From: Klebsormidium nitens
Taxonomy: Eukaryota; Streptophyta; Klebsormidiophyceae; Klebsormidiales; Klebsormidiaceae
Assembly (NCBI GenBank): GCA_000708835.1
Contig: DF236979.1
Span: 62,001-126,000 of the forward strand
Reading direction: 5' to 3'
DNA: 64,000 nt
Under the pieces are notes generated by a model. The model ran no database searches. It was not told the DNA's origin and was given only the letters and a program-made list of their open reading frames with translations. The translations under genes and the position numbers were made by a program. Position 1 is the stretch's first letter, and every line of letters begins with the position of its first letter. Of the stretch, positions 23,801 through 35,214 are shown one piece after another.

Positions 23801-26800
23801 TCAACTTAGGGTTCAAGTCCGAGCAGAAGAGCTGTATTCATTTCCAGTCTCGAATTGGGATCATCATCGATTTCAATGGGTACCTTCGTGTCAACACATG
23901 ATAGAAACAGATCCGGCCTTTAAGATGAGGGACTGATTGACTCCCTGAATCTGTTCGGTTGGCAGATGCAAAAGAAGCGAAGCTTAGCGAATTCCACAGA
24001 AACCCAAGAGTGACAAAGTGGGTAACGTAGCAGGAAAAGCTTCTTCTGTTGGGACCCAAACGCTGTAACCCGTTTGAAGAACCTTGAAAAGCGGCATGAA
24101 ACAAAAGACCACCTTCCACACACAGACCAACGCCGGCACTTGAAAAGCAGCTCTCTGCTGGTATCTCAACACCTTTTTGGGCACTCCACGTTCTACTCGA
24201 AATCGAGAGCAGTTCGGCGAGTGCTGCCGAGAGCAGGGTCCTGACCTGGTAGAAGTGCCAGAAAAAGCCGTACTCGTAGTTGGCGATGGTGCACACGAAC
24301 GAGACCACCAGGCGGCGGCTGCGGCGAACCTCCGTGTCAGCGGTGCGCCAATCCTGCACGGACACGTGGCAGGTTGAGAGCAGAGCGAAGGTTCCGCCAT
24401 TTCTGAAGGCAGAAATGATATGGAGACGCAAGCACCCTGCTTAGCGCTTCAAAGTGAACACTTTCCGACTGTCGACATTCACGCGAATCAACTCATCAGC
24501 CGAAATGAAAAGCTTCCCTTTGGCGACTGCTGTTTGTAGGGAGCTCAACAAGAGAGGGGCGGGAGCACAAACTGGCAGACGTGCTTTTCTCGACCTTTCA
24601 CTTCGCAACTCGGGCCAAAAGACGATAGCTTCACTTACGCAGAAGGGGAAAATAACTTCGCGACTCCGACCACAAGACATTTAACTTCTCTCACGCAAAA
24701 GGGGAGAAAAGGCGGTCCCCCCCAAACAAACGCAAAAAGGCGAAGCCTCCAACCTCATACCTGGTGCTTCCACAACATGCCGTGGTCCTCCTCGTGCATG
24801 CACACCGCGTTTTCGATCGTCTCCACGCCGCCGAGGAAGTTGGTGAAGTGCGCGTCGAAATACTTGATGAAGCCGACGCAGTCGCAGCCCTTCTTCAGGC
24901 TGTGCGCGTTCTTGCCCAGCCCGTCCTCGCCCGCGTCAAACGCGTTCTTGCGGTAGTGGGGGGCCTGGATGCGGGGGAAAAACGACCGGGCTCAGCGCGG
25001 GAAGGACTGGAAGGCACTCAAAGATACAGGACGGAAACCTATTTAACCAGGTCATGGTGCGTTTTACTGAACTCCTTGAAGTATGCCTTAAGTCCAACCG
25101 CTTTCCACCGTGTTCGGAAAGCTGTCTGCAAAGCAACTTGCGAAACTCAGATGCAGCGCCGGACCCGTCGTTGACATCATTCGCACAGCGTTGGTCCCTG
25201 CCATCATCGTCACAGGACCGCTTCATGCAGACCAGCAAGGAACGAGGGCTTATTCGCATTGCCCGATTTTGTGGCCGCCTTCAAAACGGGCGGACTCCCG
25301 TAACGTCCTTACGCAGGGCCCTCCAGACGAGCCGACCACGTCACAAGACCGCTCAGAAGCGCACTTTATGATTCAGAAGCTCTAGCAAGGGAGGATGCCG
25401 AATAAATCTTACCGCAGGGTCCCCATACGGCACGACCATCTCGACAAAGCTCATGCGGTGTGCGATGGCGCGCCGACCGCGGGGGCCGTCATCGTATGCC
25501 AGCGTGTGAATGACGAGGCCCTCCTTGGGCGTGAAACCAATGCGGAAGCTCCACTGCAGGTGACGGGTTGCAATCAGAAAGGGAATTCGGATGCTGATGA
25601 TGTGATTGTGCACGTCAAAGCTGAGATTTGACGTGCTTCAAGTACCAACTCTTGGCAATTCGACAAAGACCAGCGTTGCAACGAAGTGGACAAGGTCTGC
25701 CTGAGAGTGGATCGAACAGAGGAAGTTCAAACAAGCGGCCCCTGCAAGCCAAGAGGGCTGCACAAAGATGTCAGGAAACCATGCAAACCTCTGACCCTTC
25801 GCAAAACCCTTGGTCCACCCGCTCTCCAGCGTCTAGCACGTCGGATCCGTTCGATTGAGAAAGGCCCCTCGAACCACAACGAGCGGCTCCAAAGCAAAGC
25901 AACTACCCATTCCACCACAAACGAACACGTTCGAAAAGAACTTTAGCCCCAGCGACTCCTCGTTCCTCACCTTCTGCCATTCCACCGCATACCCGTTCAC
26001 TTTGAAGCTGGGACCCTCCGGCTGAACCACCAGAAGCGGCTTCAGATCCGTCCTGTCGGTCCCGCCATACCCGCGAGACTCGCCGGCCGTGTAGTTGCGC
26101 AGCGGGTCTGAGGGGGGTAGCGGCACCAGGGCGCGGTCCTCGAACTTGATAACCTTCATGAACTGGAGGTCGACCAAGATGAAGATGCCCTCCACCGGGC
26201 GAGCGTATCTGCGAAGAATATGTTTCCGAATTTAGGGGATAGAAGGGCTGGATGCACATACTTCGGCATAAATTAGAGATTTGCAAGCACACCTGGCAAG
26301 CGCAGAGCAAGCTTTCGCAAGCACACCTGGCAAGCGCAGAGCAAGCTTTCGGAAGGTGTCACTAAAATTGAATGATAGAAGAAATGGAATCCGACAGCCA
26401 GAGTCTAATGTTCGGGGTCTGCAAATCCAATCCTGTTGAGAATTCCAAAGAAAGGTTATCTAAAGTTCGTTACTTGATCCCAACTTCGCTGAGACGCCAT
26501 GACTTCTCAGATGCGCAGTCGTTGCGGCATCTCTGAAGAAACCAGAGCCCCCGGATCATCAAAGGACTCCTTTTGGAAAACCTTATCAGCAGTGCCCCAA
26601 TACATAAACCGCATGAGGCGATACTCAGGTAACCTGTAGTACCCAACAGACACAGATTTCCATCGACTACAGTAGCAAGCATCTCACCCGTTCTCCATGG
26701 GGCAGTCGCTCTCGGTCCTGCAGAAGAGCAACGGCGCCGCAAGCCTGCGGCTAGGGTCCTCCTGCTCCGAGTACCACCCGACGCACCACGGGTCCACCAT

Positions 26801-29516
26801 GATCAGCTCCATGTCGTCCACCCCGCGCTTTTTCATCGCCTCAATGAAAGGCTCGTAAGCCTTGACCAGCGACTCGCACTGCGCGTACTCCGCCGCGTCC
26901 TGTTGCAAATTCCAGGGTGTTATTAGTATGCTTTGGTCGGCTTTCAACATCGATACAAAGCACTGAAACAACCCTGGCGCTGGGGTCTAGGGAAGGGTTG
27001 CCAAGAAACCCGATCAAGGGGACTGACACTGACAGAGATATCGTGGCAGATACAGCCAAGACTTTGAGGCAGCTCATATTGAGGAATCTGACCAACTGTG
27101 TGTTACTTAAATTAGCATACAGACAGTCCCCGGTCCAAACACACAATAGTGGGCTTAAAACAAGCGCTCTCTCTGGTCAGCAATATGCTGTACCACTACA
27201 GTGCTGCTGGCGCTGCCTAGTCAACCTCGGATGATGCCGCTTTACCTGGTGACAATGTTGCCGTGCTTCTATTGAGATCAGAGGAAGACATCGAGAGCTG
27301 CCTCCCTGGAGACCAAGTGCAATCCCCTGCCACTAAAAGCGCCAACTACTCTGTAAAATTGACACAAATCAACCCGAAGGAGTCCCACTCCTGATGGCTA
27401 GGATATCAGTGCCACATTTCGTTCCTCACCATAGCAGGCTGCACATCGGGAATGACTTCCACGCTCTTGACCGTCCCCCGGTGATGCCCCCCTCTCTGCC
27501 GCGCATGCACTTCCTTCAACTGGACGACCCAGATTGTGGTCTCGTTGTTTGCCTTGTTATAGACCGTCAGCCTCGCCTCTCGGGCCGGCAGCTGCGTTGG
27601 GCGGGGGGGGCTCCTTTTGCCTGCGAGCTCCACTCGCGGGAGGGGGGTGGGCGTGACGCGGTGGCCCGGGAAGGGAATCAGCGCATCTGCTAAAGCAACC
27701 ACGTCTTTGTCTGGCTCGTTCAGGCAGATCTCGATGAAGCGCATCGAGTCGCGCAGCTGGAAAGGGAAAGGAGAGCCAGGTCAGCATTGCATTGAATCTC
27801 TTTGTCTTGACGAGTTCTTGATTTGCCGTCCCTTGCTTGACAGATGGCTTTGAGGAACGTGCTTGTCCAGTAGTTTTCCATGAGCAACTCTTGGCCATTT
27901 TACAATATTTGAGATGTTTGATGCGGTCTTGTCAAAGAAGAAACAAGTTGCTGGGGTGCTACAGTCAGTCTTGCAGTTTGAAAGTCCCGGCAAGGTTTTG
28001 CCAGGGTCTACAACAACACTGGGAGGCTATGGAAGAGCGCAGCATTGATACCAGACGCACATCATTTCAGAGGCCGGCTGACTTTCGCAGTGCCCCCAAA
28101 GAATGTTATTAAACCGCTTCGATTTGTCTGGATCAAAACCAGACAGCTCTCTCCAAGAATTTCTTGCTCAGATTCCTGCTTAGTCAAGCTCCGGCGTGAC
28201 CAGCGCCAGCCTCCTAGCTGTATCATGATCAACTTCATAATGACCAAGCAGAGCACACCTTGGCAGATACCGTAGGTAAAAAGGGGTCGCCAACTTTATG
28301 CTCACAAGAAATTTTCCTGGAGCTAGAGAATTACCTCTGGTGTCGCCCCCGCTGATCGAACAGTTGCGATCGCCACTGCAATCTCCGCGGGGCTGAGGGG
28401 GTCCAGTGGATGCACCGCAGGGGCTCGAGCCACTGGCACGCCTGCAGTGACAGTGTGTGAGAGTTACTCCCTCGTTGAAATCACTGCATGACAGCGAACC
28501 TATCGATTCTGTCACATGGAGCTCCTTTCCAGTCTTTGATAATGTGAGGTGCTTCATCCAAGAAAAGCAACGGTGCAAGAATACTATGAGCCCTTCCAGT
28601 TGACCGGAACCCGGTCTGTTCAAATGCTTGGGCCTCCCTCTAAGTTGCTCAACATTGCCAATCAGGCGTAAGATGCGAAGGTAATGCAGAATGTGTGAAA
28701 AGCAGACTGCTTATGAGCCAGATGATTTGGCCAAACAGCTGGCCTGGTAACCATTGCCCTTTTAACCGCAGATGCGGGGCAAGATTGCCTGTGATTGAAT
28801 ATTATCATCATGCGATGAAACTTCGATTTGGAACTACAATTTGATGCTAAACTCTAGGAGAAACTTTGACGACCTTCGCGATATCTGTGATAATTTGTGG
28901 ATAAAATGAACTTTGAAACCAGTAAAAAGAACCTGGGCAAGGAGGAGCTTGAGCATCCATAAGAATCCAAGCAGATTCTCGTCTGTTCCAAACAGCATCT
29001 AATCCAAACTGACGCACCCTTTGAAATTGTTGCCAAACAAGAAATCTATTTGCACCGATCAATCACCTGATGATTTAGAAACCTTGCAGGCAGATCTAAG
29101 TAAAGAGCCAAACCAAAGAGAACTGAAGCTGCAGCCACAGATCCAGGAAAGAATGCCACTGCTCTAAAGATCTATGGCCCTGGACTGATAAACCCTCGCA
29201 AAACCCTAAAGCGTTGCACTTGACAAATCAGAATCAAGAAGTGGCGTGCACCTTTTGGCGAAGGGGCAGCAGGGACCATTGCCTGAGTCTGCGTCATCCC
29301 CACTACGCGCCTGGTCAGACACTTCTGGCAGCGGCAATCCACCGAAGTGCACTTTGAGCAGTCCCCTCCAACACACTCCTCCCCCTTGCTGAGTTTCACA
29401 CTGCTGTATAGGGTTTCCTCAGGAACAGCGGATGCAGGCAATGCCTCGAGCTGCCCTGCTGGAGCGGTGCGGCAGCACGACCCCCCCGAGACGACTGCCT
29501 GTGATCTGGCGGCCAT
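20823..29516 (-). CDS. Peroxisomal primary amine (copper amine) oxidase
   Basis: Oxidative deamination of primary amines to aldehyde, NH3 and H2O2 using copper and a tyrosine-derived topaquinone. Fourteen exons: 29516-29252, 28441-28335, 27756-27430, 26899-26688, 26208-25971, 25553-25413, 24964-24761, 24353-24246, 23781-23659, 23223-23109, 22773-22685, 22221-21953, 21453-21372, 20951-20823 (802 aa). After an N-terminal region of about 90 residues, rich in Cys ([11 protein letters not shown]), come the N2 ([15 protein letters not shown]) and N3 domains. The catalytic core carries general base Asp440 ([13 protein letters not shown]), topaquinone precursor Tyr524 in [11 protein letters not shown], copper ligands His574 and His576 (IHQHFF) and His740 ([14 protein letters not shown]). 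All key residues are present. The protein ends in SKL, a canonical PTS1, so peroxisomal import is expected. Several introns hold small tandem duplications. Confidence 0.95.
22164..22372 (-). repeat. Duplicated 5' boundary of amine oxidase exon 12
   Basis: The segment 22164-22245 covers the first 57 nt or so of exon 12, its acceptor and adjoining intron. It recurs as a diverged copy at 22291-22372, upstream in the same intron. Shared words include 'accagct.gtaa', 'gataac', 'gtgcg' and 'ttcac'. In the copy the acceptor AG is lost and the encoded peptide is altered, so it looks like a decayed exon start and not an alternative exon. Confidence 0.75.
24601..24712 (-). repeat. Two-copy tandem duplication in amine oxidase intron 7
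   Basis: Copies at about 24601-24655 and 24656-24712 both begin 'cttcgc.actc', contain 'aagac' and end with 'cacgca.aaggg'. No exon sequence is included. The duplication enlarges the intron between exons 7 and 8. Confidence 0.65.
26283..26350 (-). repeat. Perfect 34-bp tandem duplication in amine oxidase intron 4
   Basis: The unit 'gcaagcacacctggcaagcg' plus 14 further bases is present twice without mismatch (26283-26316 and 26317-26350). Identity implies a recent event, so duplication of this kind is still active in the lineage or is an assembly artefact. Confidence 0.9.
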
Positions 29517-29989
29517 GGATGAAGGCGCTTGCAGAGCTTTGAGGACAAGAAGGAGCTTTCACTCCAGAGGCACTGATCTCCCGCAAGGGAGAATTGGAGG
29601 CCGGGAAAGAGCAAGAAAGGCCCTGACATGCGGCAATTGATCGGGGAGGAAACAATTTGGCTCAGGGAAGAACTGATGCCACAAAGAACGAAGCAGGACA
29701 AGCCTTCGTGAGTCCGCCTCGTGATACGTTCTTATGGATCTATTCCGCTCCTATCAAACCTGAGGAAGCAGCTTCGGACCGAAAGAAGGATAACGCTGAG
29801 AGTAAATAGACGGCTTCCCAGAGCAATAACTGATGAAAAGCGGCCCCTTGGAATTATGCCTGCAGGAGACACAAGCTGATGCAATTGCCAATGCTGAGAT
29901 TGCCAAACTCAAAGCTTGAAATGGCCGCGCTGCCGCCGCAGGCAATACCGTATCTAAGATGACATCAGCCCAGCAGGAGCAGTACGATA

Positions 29990-30190
29990 CTTGATGCACG
30001 GTACTTGTAGTACCGGTACTAATAGTACCGAACGTAGTCGCTGCACTTCCTACCTGAGTCTGTAGGAACCGCCGGTATGCAACCTCGGTGGTACCGTATG
30101 TAATGTGTACCTACTACGGTACAATAGGGTCACCGTATCACCTAAGAGACTTGCGGTACAGTACACTGGATTGGTAGGTACCGTGTCCGG
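29990..30190. repeat. GTAC/TACCGTA-rich repeat, second field
   Basis: Words such as GTACCGGTAC, AGTACCG, GTACCTAC and ACGGTAC recur as in the field at 3165-3515. It lies about 0.5 kb upstream of the amine oxidase start codon. Confidence 0.5.
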
Positions 30191-30642
30191 CGCCGGCCGG
30201 CAGTGCAGTGCAGTCGTTGCCCCGGGGTCCGCCCGGACGTTTACAAAAACTCCGCACAGGGAGGTAATACCTAGGTCAAAATCAAGACCCCAATTCTGAT
30301 TCTATTCAACCACCACTTTCAAGATTCACAGTCAGCCGTCCAGATAATCTGAGCATCTGATATGGACGGCGCGGATGCCTCTGCAAATCGCTTTGAATCT
30401 GCATGGTACATCCTTTTGTGATGGCCCGGGAAGTGGAAATCCGAGCGCGCTCGGGTTGCCACGTCGAAAGCATCAAGGGCCCAGCAACTTTCAAAGATGG
30501 CTTCCACGTTCCAAATACGTAGTCCAAGGTAATGATTCCGAATAAATAAATAATTATTTGCATTCGGGAAGTCAGAAATTCGGATTTCGCATTCGGAAAG
30601 CGGAAATTCGGAAAGTTTAAATATTTCTAGAATGGTCCTCGG

Positions 30643-30662
30643 NNNNNNNNNNNNNNNNNNNN
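30643..30662. other. Assembly gap (20 N)
   Basis: Twenty consecutive N. The round number suggests a placeholder and not a measured size. The flanks are an 'attcgg'-rich stretch and a C-rich CCCTAACCCC-like tract, both hard to assemble. Confidence 0.99.
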
Positions 30663-31059
30663 TATCTCAGATACAGAAGCCCCGGGCACCCTAGCTGAAT
30701 AACCTAACCCGCAGATTGATGCGCACCATACCCGCCTCCACCCTAACCCCCTAATACTAACCCCAGCCGTCCCCCGGGTCCTTTGAAATCCTCAAGTACC
30801 GCAGTGGTCATCATTGAGCAAAGAGTCGAGACTCGAGACCGCTTGCACAGTCTTGCGCAGGACGGCATTGTGCTTTAAAGTTCACTCTTCGCTGCGCTTT
30901 TGAACTGCTCTATCCAAAAAGCAGAGCGTCTGGCTGAGCGCAGTGAGTGCGGCCTGGCAAGTTTTCTTCCCGAGGCTTTCCCTGTCGTTTCTAGATTTTA
31001 ATTTTTGTGAACCTGTTCTGAGCACCTGTTATCAATTGCCTTTTCCAACTAGTGGTGCA

Positions 31060-33844
31060 ATGGCAACCGTTGCGTTAGCGAATGGGGCCACTACCTCCAT
31101 CGCAAGCTCTTCCATCTTCCAGTCAAAATCTGTCACCCTGCAGGAATCGGCAAAACCTCTGTCGAGTCATAGGAGAGCAGGTCTGCCAGTTGATGGACAG
31201 GTAGGGTTTATACCACCCCCTGTTTTATTTTAACTCTGACGTACATGACTTTGTCATGGGCGTCAGGACGGTGTCAGGACATAGAATGTGTTTTGTGAAG
31301 CTGTCTTTTCTCAGTAACAGGAAGATAGTGGGAGTGCAATGGTATCTGATGTGTGTGGCTTTCTTGCAACAGGCGTTTCGCAGCATTATGTTATTGACGA
31401 CGCTGGCGAAGTTTTGTGGGCTCTTCAAATTGCTGTTTGCCCTGTAATTCCCTACGATTCTGAAGGGTTTCTCCAAGCACGCTGTTAGCATTTACCTTTG
31501 GCGCTCTAGTAACGGGCGTCTGCAATTGACTGTTTGCTGTTCAGCATTAATTGGCAAATCTTGCGGGGGTAAGAGCGATTCTGATCCAGCAAATCCTGCT
31601 TGCTTGAGAACTACGGAAAAACGTGATTATATATCCCACCAGATTGGCAATCTCACAACGGTCTAGAGTTCACCATGCTTGGGCACGAAGTTCAAAGAAG
31701 TGCAAGGTGGTATGTCATTGCAATCAACTCGGGATACAATCTTGTGTCACATGTTCTCCATAAATTGTGGTCAGACTCTGAGGCTGCAATGATTTTGCAA
31801 GTTCCATTCTGCCACAGCAGAAACAAGCTGTCTGTGTTGGATGCAAGTTCACGGCTGATTTCGGTCTTCTTGTAAAATTATTATGCAAAGGCTTTGGAGC
31901 TTGTGGGCCCATCACATCTTATCGCCACGAGTATTGTCAGCATGCAGCTCACTTGCCTCTCAAAAAAACTCTCAAGTGGTCCAGATGGTGGTTTTTGGAG
32001 AATAGATATCAGAGTGCCCAGAATTCAGTGCAGACCTCTACATGGCCGCATCCGGGCATGCTGCCTGGATTTGTGTGCAATAGATGCTTCATTGTAGGAG
32101 CCTTTCACCCTGCAGGTCTTGGGTAGTGGCAGCCTAAAAAAGGAGTCCAAGCACATAACCAGCAGTCTCCAGCCAGAGCGAAACCAGAAGCCGGCAAGGG
32201 GGCAAGGGGAGGAGGCTTTGGAGCAGACTCCCAGTATCGCAGAGGTGAGGCGATTTGCGAGAAGTCGTTATGCAGAGGCGCAGTGCAAGTTGTTCTTTAG
32301 TTTCCTTGATTAAGGGCGCTTGCAAGCTGCTTACCAGTTTGCTGGCCCTTGCAACGATGACAGTGCTTTCATAGGCAGCGCACAGCTGTCCTTTTGGAGT
32401 CGTCACTACCACTGGGCCACAATTGTTGATGGCTCTGGGCTTTCTCATTATTCACGTTTGGGTGTATCTGGAGCCACCCACTAGGTTCGCTTCTGCCATC
32501 AGCCTAGTGGTGCTTGAGAGATTAGCTACACCCCAAGAGGTCTGACGAGGACACACTCCTTTGTATGGTCTTTCTTACAAATACAAGGGAAAAGGACAAC
32601 CGGAGACAACCAACAGAGAACCTGAGGACGAGGACAAAGGGGTAGAAGAAAAATACAACGAGACTTTACTCTTGTTGCAGGATGGCGAGCATAGGCCCAG
32701 GCCCCCCTCTCGCCGCCACTTCATGCTGTGCGTCAGCTGCGCGGCAGCGGGAGCGGTTCTGGCGTCCGGAGACGCCGCCACAGCCGAGGTCGACAGCCCA
32801 ACCGTCGAGGGGGCTGTGCCGGGTTGCAGGAATTGCAATGGGTCCGGGTTTGTGGTTTGCGACATGTGCGGGGGGACGGGCAAGTGGAAGGCGCTGAACC
32901 GGAAGCGGGCAAAGGACCAATACGAGTTTGCCGAGTGTCCCAACTGCTATGGTGAGGCTCCTAACTTATATTGGGCGTAGGGGTGTGACGGACGGCGTCA
33001 CCGGCGTCGCTCTCTTGACGAATCTTGAGGACGGCACTGGCCGTCTTGAATTCCAACAATGCAAGCCGTCCGTTTGTCATTGCAAGCGCACTTGCTACCC
33101 CTCCTAAGGACCTTAAAGACCTCGTGTTCCAAGGCCTGGACCGTTCGGTAACTCCTCCATTGTCTGTTCACTGTCTGCATAGACCATTCGCAAGGCTTCT
33201 GTCAGATCAAAAGAGCAGGACAGCGTGGTCGGAAGAACTGCTGATTCCGCTTTGGCTTGCGTCTAACTGCGAACTGACAGCAAAAAAGCTGGAGGCTATG
33301 CACATCAGCAGTTGCGGTTGCGCTGGTGGGCTTTGGGGCAGCTCGGACTCGACGCACGCTTAAAGGGGCATTTACATTGAGCTTCGGCGTGCAGATAGTT
33401 GTGTTTGACCACTTTTTCGTCGATTCGTAACGTCACAGCTTCCAGAGACCTCGAGTGGCTAGACATCGCAATGCTTTGTTCATCTCGCACAGCGCCGAGT
33501 ACTGCAGTCGACGCACATGGTTGCTGCCTTTGCAAAGCTGCCTGCGATTGATCAGCAGATGAATGTTTGACCTTGGAAAGCAATGTTTGATTATAGACCA
33601 GAGCTTCAGATGCAATCGCCGAAGTTGTCGCCTTACCAGGAAGAAGGAAGAACATGGGTATTTTATCCGATGTTGCATGATTTGTTGAACGCTGTCCTGT
33701 GTGTATTCTTCAGGGCGCGGCAAGCTGTTGTGTCCCATCTGCCTAGGAACCGGGCAAGCGAACGTCAAGGGGTTGCTCCGGCGTCCAGAATCTAAGGAGT
33801 TGTTGGAGAAGATTCACAGAGGCGAGCTTCGACTAGGCTCCTAG
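31060..33844 (+). CDS. PSA2: PSA2-like thylakoid-lumen DnaJ-type zinc-finger protein
   Basis: A photosystem I assembly factor of the thylakoid lumen, by similarity to plant PSA2. Exons 31060-31200, 32116-32244, 32681-32951, 33714-33844 (223 aa). Residues 1 to about 47 are Ser/Ala-rich without acidic clusters, as in a chloroplast transit peptide. A twin-arginine signal follows at residues 100-125 ([20 protein letters not shown], then an Ala-rich cleavage region ending ATA), predicting Tat-dependent transport into the lumen. The mature part holds four CxxC units: Cys139/142 (CRNCNGSG), 150/153 (CDMCGGTG), 176/179 (CPNCYGRG) and 187/190 (CPICLGTG). Between them is the characteristic [17 protein letters not shown], and the end [15 protein letters not shown] is typical of the family. 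It lacks a J domain. The gene diverges from the amine oxidase gene. Confidence 0.88.
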
Positions 33845-35214
33845 TGCAGCTGCCGGTCCATGTCGGGGGCCTTGCCAGGATGCATTTCCGTGGGTCTGCA
33901 TTGATGTCCAGGAATCAGCATAAACGGTTCAAGTTTACACATCCGTGACTTTTACAGGTAGATTCTCAACGGTCTGAGAATAATAAGGCAGACGCCACAT
34001 GTGACGAGCCTTCAGTTGTCCCTCTCATCCGGAGATAGGGAGAGGACCCCATAGCTCAATTTGGTACTTCGTGTCCCTACGGCGTACCCTCAATATCAGA
34101 GGTCTGCTCAAATTTTGGAACTTTCTTTCGGCTTTCGGGTTCGGTAGGCTGCATCATTGCTCAAATTGCTCCCTGCGATGGTATCGTGGGTCGCATGTCG
34201 GCCCGGAAATATGGCCGCTTTACTCAAGTTTTTTGACGCTTCTACGATAGCTGGCGCCCACACCGCGAGCGGCTCGCGCAATAGCGCATAACTCTTGTCT
34301 GATGCCTGGTGGAAGAGGTAATTCTTTGTTAGTATGGCACAAACCCCGAGTCCGGCATGCTAGCGCTGCATAATCTGCAATGATAACTCCCGGCGCCTTG
34401 AAATCCTGTCAAGCTATCGGAAGGGTCACGTGGCGGCCTTATAGCCATGCGTACATGCTTGCGAACGAGAAACGATCAATGCAGGCGCGATCCGATTCCG
34501 TACACGGCAAGACAAACAGTTTACCGTGACCTTCATGACCTAGATAGTGCATGTCCGTTGTGAGGCCGGCCAGCCGGCCATGTGTATGCGATCGCGTGCA
34601 CTAGCCGGACCGTCCGACATATGGACCTAGGGCGCACACCGCGTGATGAATCAACACCGTGTACTTGATCCACATGCGTGGCACATGATCCACACCACAA
34701 TGATGCTAGCCTGGTGTTGCCATGTGATCGGACAACTGCTTGGCCCCATGTGGATCTGGCTTTCAAATTCCAATACATTGATAAGAATTATGCATGGATC
34801 GTCGAAATGCACTATAGCTCGGGCCTATCGTCTTGGTGTACCATTGCGTTTTCATTTTGACAGCGGCCCAGGAAGAGATTGATCGGACTCGGTCGCGCTC
34901 TGAATTACTTGCTAGACGTTTAAACGAGCCCGTTATTTTGTTAATCGGAGGACCTTTTTAAAATTAACACTGTTTTGGTGACGCACGAAATGTCGAATGT
35001 TCAGCGTAACGTACCTAAGATGCATATCTGAAGGAACCTGCACAGATCCCGTACTATGCAACTTTTTTTACTTTTGACTTTTTCAAAAAAAAATATAACA
35101 GTCACTCGCTCTACTTAATAGGCATGCTCTTGTATATCACCTTTCGGATTCGCAATGCTCCGCCGACCACACACCACAACATTTTTTCATCGCACTGCGC
35201 TTCTCGCGCGTGCG
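33845..35214. other. Intergenic, nothing recognised
   Basis: The two flanking genes are convergent (PSA2-like +, SOS1 -), so this region holds two 3' ends and is not expected to contain promoters. A short palindrome 'ggccggccagccggcc' lies at about 34563. AT-rich runs near 34960-35100 are consistent with 3' flank. No frame has a recognisable domain. Confidence 0.5.

Larger units (their letters stand above)
29517..31059. other. Divergent upstream region with repeats and an assembly gap
   Basis: This lies between the start codons of the amine oxidase (-) and the PSA2-like gene (+), so it must hold both promoters. It contains a GTAC-rich repeat at about 29990-30190, short repeated 'attcgg' words at 30540-30620, the 20-N gap at 30643-30662 and a C-rich tract just after the gap. 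No gene-like frame is visible. Because of the gap, the true length is unknown. Confidence 0.6.
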
